Source: Chitiniphilus shinanonensis DSM 23277
GTDB lineage: Bacteria > Pseudomonadota > Gammaproteobacteria > Burkholderiales > Chitinibacteraceae
Reading direction: 5' to 3'
Assembly (NCBI RefSeq): GCF_000374805.1
Contig: NZ_KB895359.1
Coordinates: forward strand, 1-53,275
DNA length: 53,275 nucleotides
Every line of letters starts with the position of its first letter. Within the stretch, counting starts at the first letter, position 1. The position numbers and the translations under genes are program-made. The notes below the pieces were generated by a model, which did no database searches, was not told the DNA's origin, and saw only the letters and a program-made list of their open reading frames with translations. This document shows positions 44,795 to 53,275 of the stretch, one piece after another.

Positions 44795-45670
44795 ATGCAA
44801 AGCCTGTTCAAGACCATCGCCCTGGTGCCGCGCCACAACACCCCCGCCATCGCCGAACCGATCAGGCGGCTGGCGCGGATGCTGGCCGACGAAGGCGTGC
44901 GGGTGCTGATCGAGACCGAGTCGGCGCAGGAACACGGGCTGGGCGATTTCGACTGCGTGGATCGCGAGGACATCGGCAAGGTGGCCGACCTGGTGATCGT
45001 GCTGGGCGGCGACGGCACCATGCTGGGCGTGGCGCGGCTGGTGGCGCCTTACCGCACGCCGCTGATCGGGGTGAACCAGGGCAAGCTGGGCTTCCTGACC
45101 GATCTGCCGCTGGGCGACATGGAACGCATGGTGCGCGAGATGCTGAACGGCGCCTTCGAGCCCGAGGAGCGCATCCTGCTGGAGACCTCGGTCTGGCGCG
45201 ACAATGTGGAGATCGCCCAGGCGCTGGCGTTCAACGACGTGGTGTTCAGCCGCGGCTCCACCGGCGCCATGATCGAATTCGAAGTGTTCATCGACCGCAA
45301 GTTCGTCTACAGCCAGCGCTCCGATGGGCTGATCGTGGCCACGCCGACCGGCTCCACCGCCTATTCGCTGGCCTCGGGCGGCCCCATCATGCACCCCAGT
45401 CTGCCGGCGCTGGCGCTGGTGCCGATCTGCCCGCAATCGCTGTCCAACCGCCCCATCGTCATCAACGACACCTGCGATGTCGAATTCTTCCTCACCCGCG
45501 GGCACGACGCGCGCGTGTACTTCGACAACCAGTCCGACTGCGAACTGCGCGAGCAGGACCGGGTGATGATCCGGCGTTATCGCAACACGCTGCGGATCCT
45601 GCATCCCACCGGCTACGACTACTACGACACCCTGCGCCTCAAGCTGCACTGGGGCGCGCGGCTGCACTGA
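44795..45670 (+). CDS. nadK: NAD kinase
   Basis: Phosphorylates NAD to NADP. It has 291 residues, near the 292 of E. coli NadK. The diphosphate-binding GGDGT lies at 71-75, then NQGKLGFLTDL, the Ala/Asp catalytic region and the C-terminal GSTAYSLASGGPIMHP loop. The start at 44795 follows GGAAAG; an earlier frame extension has no family match. It is divergent from hrcA. A 308-nt gap to recN follows, almost entirely filled by an inverted-repeat element. Confidence 0.95.
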   Translation: MQSLFKTIALVPRHNTPAIAEPIRRLARMLADEGVRVLIETESAQEHGLGDFDCVDREDIGKVADLVIVLGGDGTMLGVARLVAPYRTPLIGVNQGKLGFLTDLPLGDMERMVREMLNGAFEPEERILLETSVWRDNVEIAQALAFNDVVFSRGSTGAMIEFEVFIDRKFVYSQRSDGLIVATPTGSTAYSLASGGPIMHPSLPALALVPICPQSLSNRPIVINDTCDVEFFLTRGHDARVYFDNQSDCELREQDRVMIRRYRNTLRILHPTGYDYYDTLRLKLHWGARLH

Positions 45671-45678
45671 GCGCCCTT

Positions 45679-45960
45679 AGAGCCTGTTCAAAATCTTTTC
45701 GCGGCAGCGCCGGGCCGGAAAAAGGTCAGGCACAAGGCGTGCGACGCAGGCAATAACCGGTTATTTCCAAGGAGCACAACGCAGTGGATGACCTTTTTCC
45801 GGCCCGGCCTAGCGCGGCCCGGCCCCAAGGGTTCGGGGCATTGCCGGCGCGCTGCTGCGTTGCACGCCGCTCACGGTATTCATACCGCAGCGCGTCCTGC
45901 GCCTTGCCGCACACCGGCACAGCCCCGAACGCTGTCGTGAAAAGATCTTGAACAGGCTCT
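45679..45960. mobile_element. MITE-like element, 282 bp, with 31-bp terminal inverted repeats
   Basis: The left end (45679-45709) matches the reverse complement of the right end (45930-45960) at 28 of 31 positions. Taking GAGCC...GGCTC as the ends, it is flanked by TTA on both sides (45677-45679 and 45960-45962), a 3-bp TNA-type duplication typical of some IS5-family elements. Inside are a perfect 19-bp inverted repeat (45710-45728 with 45789-45807) and a 14-bp palindrome AATAACCGGTTATT (45752-45765). It has no plausible transposase and fills the nadK-recN gap. Confidence 0.85.
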
Positions 45961-45978
45961 TACTGCCATCGACCATCC

Positions 45979-48133
<2,155 letters not shown>

Positions 48134-48220
48134 GGCGCAGCAAGCGGGGATAAATCCAGCCCGCTGGATGCTGTTAGCATGGCCGCACGCCATTTTTGGT
48201 GCATTTCAATTTCAATATGA

Positions 48221-49586
<1,366 letters not shown>

Positions 49587-49654
49587 CACGCCATTTTGCG
49601 GACATTGCGGGATGCCTCGCCCCGATGGTGGGCCAGCCCGCCACCGCGAATCCC

Positions 49655-49710
49655 GCAACGGCCGGCGCTGCACTGCACGCCGGCCGTTGCGCGTCCGGCA
49701 CGGCCGTTGC
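49655..49710 (+). other. Hairpin with a duplicated arm between the chitinases
   Basis: A perfect 12-bp inverted repeat (GCAACGGCCGGC 49655-49666 with GCCGGCCGTTGC 49679-49690). The right-arm core CGGCCGTTGC recurs exactly at 49701-49710, so the left arm can pair with either. No T run follows, so it is not a normal terminator. The rest of the 250-nt gap shows a TATATA-rich stretch at 49740-49747 that may be a promoter. Confidence 0.6.
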
Positions 49711-49836
49711 AAGGCGCCTGACAGCGCGGGAGCACCATGCTATATACGATGCTTGGCGCGGCGAAGCACGTGTGGATGGATCGCCGGTGCTGATAACAAA
49801 CATCGGTCATTCCGACCGGTGCCCCGGAGGAAAAAA

Positions 49837-51612
49837 ATGAAGAAGCTGTTTCTGCCCCTGCTGTTGGTGGCGGCATTCGCCCATGCCGACAAGGTGGTTC
49901 TGGAAGAGACGTTCGATGGCGACCTGGACAAGCTCTGGGTCGGTCAGAACGGCGACGGAACCGTTCCGATGCACGCCACCATCGTCGACGACCCGCTGCG
50001 TCCCGGCAACAAGGTCATGCGTTTCGACAAGCCGGTCTTCGGTGGCGATATCTTCAGCAAGGAGAAATTCCCCGAAGGCAAGTACAAGCTCACCTTCGAC
50101 TACCTGGGCACCTGCAAGAGCAACTGCGGCGGCGTGATCGGCATCACCGCCGAATTCCCGGGCCGCGACTACTGGGTGGCCGGCACCGCCAGCTCCGGTT
50201 TCCCGGAGCGCATCAAGGACACCGGCAAGTGGGAGTCGTATGACTTCGACTTCAAGGGCCGCTTCGACTTCCACCTGGCGCTGGAGCAATGGGTGCAGTC
50301 CAACGGCGCCGGCGGCGACGTCTACTTCGACAACATCAAGCTGATCCAGAAGGGCGACGGCGACGCCAAGGTCAAGGAAGCCGCGGCCCCGGTGGTCGCC
50401 ACCGTGGCGGCGGGCGATGCCCCGGCCGGCAAGGGTCCGCAGATGGTCTACTACTTCACCAGCTGGGGCACCAGCCGCGGCTACTGGGTGAAGAACATCG
50501 AGACCAGCGGCGCGGCGGCCAAGACCACCGTGATCCAGTACGCCTTCGGCAACGTGGTCGACAACAAGTGCTCGGTCGGCGTGGAGAAGGACGGCGTCGG
50601 CAGCGCGGGCATCGACTACTGGAACCCGATCCCGGCCGAGCACACGCTCGACGGCAAGGAAGACAAGGGCGACAACGGCCTGTTCGGTCACTGGAATCAG
50701 CTCAAGCAGCTGAAGAAGAAGTATCCCAACCTCAAGGTGCTGATCAGCCTGGGTGGCTGGAACTGGTCCAAGGGCTTCTCCGATGCCGCGCTGCCGGCCA
50801 ATCGTGATGCGTTCATCAAGTCGTGCATCGACGCCTACATCAAGGGCAACGTGCCGGACAAGAACGGCAAGGTGGTGCCGGGCCTGGCCGCCGGCGTGTT
50901 CGACGGCATCGATATCGACTGGGAATACCCCGCCAGCCAGGGCGCCCCGGGCAACGTGGTCCGTCCCGAGGACAAGCAGAACTTCACCGCGCTGCTGAAC
51001 GAGTTCCGCAAGCAACTGGATGCGACCAAGCCGGGTTCGCTGCTGACCATCGCTTCCGGTGCGCCGTCCAACATCCTGGCCGGCATGGAACTGGAAAAGA
51101 TCCACAAGCCGCTGAACTGGATCAGCGTGATGACCTATGACTTCAACGGCCCGTGGTCGAACAAGTCCGGTCACCTGGCCACCTTGTACGGCTCGTCCGC
51201 CGAAGTGACCACCTCGGGTGCCATCAAGGAGTTCATCGAAGGTGGCGTGCCGCCGCAGAAGCTGGTGGTGGGCGTGCCGTTCTACGGCTACGGCTGGGTC
51301 CTGAGCAAGACCGACAACAACGGCATGGGCCAGCCGATCAAGGGCAAGGCCAAGGGCACCTATGACGAGGGCGCCGCCGGCTACACCGACATCAAGGCCA
51401 TGCCGGGCAAGGTGTTCCGCGACGACAAATCCCGCGCCGTGTGGAAGCTGGATGGCGATGTGATGTGGGTGTACGACGACGTGCAGGCCATCAAGGACAA
51501 GGTCGAGTTCGTCAAGAAGAACAACCTGGGCGGCATCATGGCCTGGGATCTGGTCGGCGACAGCCAGGGCGAACTGGTCGATACCGTCTACCAGGGACTG
51601 ACCAAGAAGTAA
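49837..51612 (+). CDS. Secreted GH18 chitinase with N-terminal beta-rich module
   Basis: A second chitinase, 591 residues from the ATG at 49837, which is preceded by GGAGG. The longer open frame starts in the spacer and is rejected. The signal peptide ends near AHA-D (about 17). Residues about 20-180 form an unassigned beta-sandwich-like module (EETFDGDLDKLWVG, GGDVYFDNIKLI), probably carbohydrate-binding. An Ala/Gly/Pro linker leads to the GH18 barrel (about 205-585), with DGIDIDWE at 356-363, acid Glu363, SLGGWNWSKGFS and MAWDLVGDS. The barrel is only moderately like its neighbour, so the two may cut chitin differently. A strong terminator follows. Confidence 0.94.
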   Translation: MKKLFLPLLLVAAFAHADKVVLEETFDGDLDKLWVGQNGDGTVPMHATIVDDPLRPGNKVMRFDKPVFGGDIFSKEKFPEGKYKLTFDYLGTCKSNCGGVIGITAEFPGRDYWVAGTASSGFPERIKDTGKWESYDFDFKGRFDFHLALEQWVQSNGAGGDVYFDNIKLIQKGDGDAKVKEAAAPVVATVAAGDAPAGKGPQMVYYFTSWGTSRGYWVKNIETSGAAAKTTVIQYAFGNVVDNKCSVGVEKDGVGSAGIDYWNPIPAEHTLDGKEDKGDNGLFGHWNQLKQLKKKYPNLKVLISLGGWNWSKGFSDAALPANRDAFIKSCIDAYIKGNVPDKNGKVVPGLAAGVFDGIDIDWEYPASQGAPGNVVRPEDKQNFTALLNEFRKQLDATKPGSLLTIASGAPSNILAGMELEKIHKPLNWISVMTYDFNGPWSNKSGHLATLYGSSAEVTTSGAIKEFIEGGVPPQKLVVGVPFYGYGWVLSKTDNNGMGQPIKGKAKGTYDEGAAGYTDIKAMPGKVFRDDKSRAVWKLDGDVMWVYDDVQAIKDKVEFVKKNNLGGIMAWDLVGDSQGELVDTVYQGLTKK

Positions 51613-51632
51613 TCGATCGGGCAGACCAGAAA

Positions 51633-51661
51633 GGGCAGCCGGCTGGCTGCCCTTTTTTTTT
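51633..51661 (+). terminator. Terminator after the second chitinase
   Basis: A perfect 8-bp stem (GGGCAGCC 51633-51640 with GGCTGCCC 51645-51652), GGCT loop and a run of nine T. Confidence 0.95.
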
Positions 51662-51681
51662 GCGCTGGATCAGGCGAAAGT

Positions 51682-51695
51682 TTGAGCCAGATCAA
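51682..51695 (+). promoter_or_regulatory. FNR-like box upstream of the adhesin
   Basis: TTGAG-CCAG-ATCAA matches the FNR/ANR pattern TTGAT-N4-ATCAA at nine of ten positions. It lies 113 nt before the adhesin ATG and after the chitinase terminator. Confidence 0.5.
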
Positions 51696-51701
51696 ACAAA
51701 A

Positions 51702-51778
51702 GGGCCATTTGGTGTACCGCGGTACAATGGCCCGGTTATCGCCGTGCTCATAAATTGTTAACAACCGTCATTGGTTGT
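51702..51778 (+). promoter_or_regulatory. Two inverted repeats in the adhesin leader
   Basis: GGGCCATT (51702-51709) pairs with AATGGCCC (51726-51733) around the perfect 12-bp palindrome GTACCGCGGTAC (51714-51725). A second repeat, ACAACC-N6-GGTTGT (51761-51778), ends 4 nt before the ribosome site AGGAG (51783-51787). They may be a regulator site and an RNA hairpin affecting translation. Confidence 0.5.
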
Positions 51779-51794
51779 ATGCAGGAGCACGATC

Positions 51795-53275
51795 ATGGCC
51801 ACACCCGCTCAAGCAACCATCGTCCACATCCTGGGCGATGCCTACCTGCGTGATGCCACCGGCAAACTTACCGCACTCAAGCCGGGCGATCACGTCAACG
51901 AGAACCAGGTTGTCGTCACCGGTCCCGACGGCAGCATGGTCCTGCAACTACCCAATGGCGAACAGGTCGCCATTGGCGAGGACCGTTCCCTGCTGGTCGA
52001 TGCGGCCTTCCTCGGCACCGCCCCGGCCGAACCGCAGGACGCCGTACTGAGCCAGGTGGACCAGGACACCGCCCAGGTGGCGCAGGTGCTGGCCCAGGGC
52101 GGCGACATTTCCGAACTGCTCGACCCCGCCGCGGCCGGCCTGACCGCCGCTGGTGAGAACAGCGGGCACTCGTTCATCCGCCTGATGCGGGTGGTCGAAT
52201 CGGTCGATCCGCTGGCCTTCAACTTCGGCCAGACCGGCAGCGAAACGCCGCCCGACATCGATCTCGGGCTGGCCGCGGCAGACCAGGCGCTCGCCAATGC
52301 CGCGCCGGTGGGCGCCGATGCGCACCACGTCATCGAGGAAGACACCAGCGTCACCGGCCGCATCGTCGCCAGCGACCCCAACGGCGACCCGCTGAGCTTC
52401 ACCATGGCGGACAACGGCATGCCGACCCACGGCACCGTGGTGCTCGGCCCGGACGGCACCTACGTCTACACGCCGAACCAGGACTACAACGGCAGCGACC
52501 GCTTCGTGGTCGAAGTGTCGGACGGCCGCGGCGGCACCACCACCGTGGTGATCACCATCGACATCACGCCGGTCAACGATCCGCCCGTGGGCGAAGACCA
52601 GGCCATCGTGACCAACGAAGACGTGCCGGTCTCCGGCCAGCTGGTGGCGCACGACGTGGACGGCGACCCGCTGACCTTCACCAAGGCCAGCGACCCGCAG
52701 CACGGCACCGTCGTCATCAACCCGGACGGCAGCTACACCTACACGCCGGCCCAGGATTACAACGGCAAGGATTCCTTCACCGTGACTGTCGATGACGGCC
52801 AGGGCGGCCAGGACACCATCGTCGTCACCATCGACGTGATGCCGATGCCCGATCCGGCCATCATCACGCCCGCCACCCCGGGGGCCGACCAGGGTCTGGT
52901 CAAGGAAGACACCATCTTCACCACGTCCGGCAAGCTGGACATCGTCGATCCGGATGCCGGCGAAGCCGTATTCAATGCCGGCACCATCCAGGACGGCCCG
53001 TACGGTTCGCTGACCATCGACGCGGCCGGTAACTGGACCTACACGCTGAACAACGCCGATCCGGCGGTGCAGGTGCTGAAGGAAGGCGAGAGCATCGTCC
53101 GCCCGATCACCGTGACCAGCGCCGACGGCACCACCCATGTCATCACCGTGACCATCCAGGGCACCAACGAAACCGCCACCCTCGGTAGCGGCACGGTGCA
53201 GGAAGACACCACCCTCACTGCCGATGGCACCTTGGTCGCGACTGGTGTGGCGACCTTCGTGCCGAGCACGCAAGC
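51795..53275 (+). CDS. LapA-like retention-module RTX adhesin, 5' part
   Basis: The start of a giant surface adhesin, open to the window end: 493 codons without a stop. Residues about 1-150 form a retention module that would hold the protein in the outer-membrane pore, starting MATPAQATIVHILGDAYLRD and including VTGPDGSMVLQLPNG. A TAAG di-alanine motif lies at 117-120, the type cut by LapG; AAAG at 112-115 is a second candidate. Cadherin-like repeats follow (about 170-261 and 262-350, with NDPP and DVDGDPLTF), then VCBS-like repeats. The likely exporter is the LapBC-type system at 1.3-4.9 kb. C-terminal RTX repeats and the secretion signal would lie beyond the edge. Confidence 0.93.
   Translation, partial: MATPAQATIVHILGDAYLRDATGKLTALKPGDHVNENQVVVTGPDGSMVLQLPNGEQVAIGEDRSLLVDAAFLGTAPAEPQDAVLSQVDQDTAQVAQVLAQGGDISELLDPAAAGLTAAGENSGHSFIRLMRVVESVDPLAFNFGQTGSETPPDIDLGLAAADQALANAAPVGADAHHVIEEDTSVTGRIVASDPNGDPLSFTMADNGMPTHGTVVLGPDGTYVYTPNQDYNGSDRFVVEVSDGRGGTTTVVITIDITPVNDPPVGEDQAIVTNEDVPVSGQLVAHDVDGDPLTFTKASDPQHGTVVINPDGSYTYTPAQDYNGKDSFTVTVDDGQGGQDTIVVTIDVMPMPDPAIITPATPGADQGLVKEDTIFTTSGKLDIVDPDAGEAVFNAGTIQDGPYGSLTIDAAGNWTYTLNNADPAVQVLKEGESIVRPITVTSADGTTHVITVTIQGTNETATLGSGTVQEDTTLTADGTLVATGVATFVPSTQ

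Noticed and set aside
49612-49836. N-terminal extension of the second chitinase
   Set aside because: It is spacer sequence containing the duplicated-arm hairpin; GGAGG and a clean signal peptide support the ATG at 49837.

Overview
The window is a GC-rich chromosomal segment from a chitin-degrading betaproteobacterium, most likely a Neisseriales member of the Chitinibacteraceae type (Chitiniphilus, Jeongeupia, Chitinolyticbacter or a relative). This rests on two secreted family-18 chitinases next to an RTX-type adhesin, on the beta/gammaproteobacterial housekeeping set (minCDE, glnD, ppsA/ppsR, hrcA, recN, tadA, apaG, rpe, mltB), and on the -10 style seen upstream of many genes. The genus call is inference. 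I see no phage, plasmid or complete insertion sequence. The segment looks like ordinary chromosome carrying several kinds of small non-coding repeat.

Layout. 1-240: the end of an rRNA operon (5S rRNA plus terminator). 0.39-1.16 kb: two small conserved hypothetical genes. 1.3-5.5 kb: a LapB/LapC-type type I secretion operon ending in a LuxR-type regulator. 5.7-12.2 kb, minus strand: prfC, an orphan multi-PAS histidine kinase and the ABC-F ATPase uup. 12.35-13.8 kb: an MltF-like lytic transglycosylase. 13.9-21.0 kb, minus strand: glnD, map, minE-minD-minC and two tandem ppsR paralogues. 21.4-26.8 kb, plus strand: ppsA, an ArgD/AstC-type aminotransferase, folA and a luciferase-like monooxygenase. 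27.3-27.9 kb: gph. 28.0-34.7 kb, minus strand: an expanded version of the enterobacterial ynbABCD lipid operon, with an added PlsC-type acyltransferase and a small membrane protein, and with its gaps filled by a dispersed repeat family. 34.9-41.5 kb: rpe, apaG, an Atm1-type ABC exporter, a CNNM/CorC-type membrane protein, htpX and bacteriohemerythrin. 41.6-44.7 kb, minus strand: a secreted YdjC/ChbG-like deacetylase, mltB and hrcA. 44.8-48.1 kb: nadK, a 282-bp MITE-like element, recN and tadA. 48.35-53.3 kb: two GH18 chitinases and the start of a giant LapA-like adhesin cut by the window edge.

How the genes connect. The type I secretion operon at the left and the adhesin at the right probably form one system, although they lie about 46 kb apart. 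The adhesin starts with a LapA-type retention module that contains a TAAG di-alanine site, the kind cut by LapG protease. Adhesion plus two secreted chitinases suggests life on chitin surfaces. FNR/CRP-type palindromes lie upstream of both the bacteriohemerythrin and the adhesin, which suggests oxygen- or nitric-oxide-linked control.

Most interesting items: (i) tandem PpsR paralogues, each missing a different conserved residue, beside their target gene ppsA; (ii) the six-gene ynb-like lipid operon; (iii) at least three unrelated families of small inverted-repeat or hairpin elements, including a 282-bp element with 31-bp terminal repeats and a 3-bp target duplication, a 109-bp element whose end lies 24 bp before a chitinase start codon, and an eight-copy hairpin family confined to 26.8-33.1 kb; (iv) a possible manganese (yybP-ykoY-like) riboswitch before the CNNM-family gene; (v) promoters that place the predicted transcript start of hrcA and of the lytic transglycosylase on or next to the start codon.
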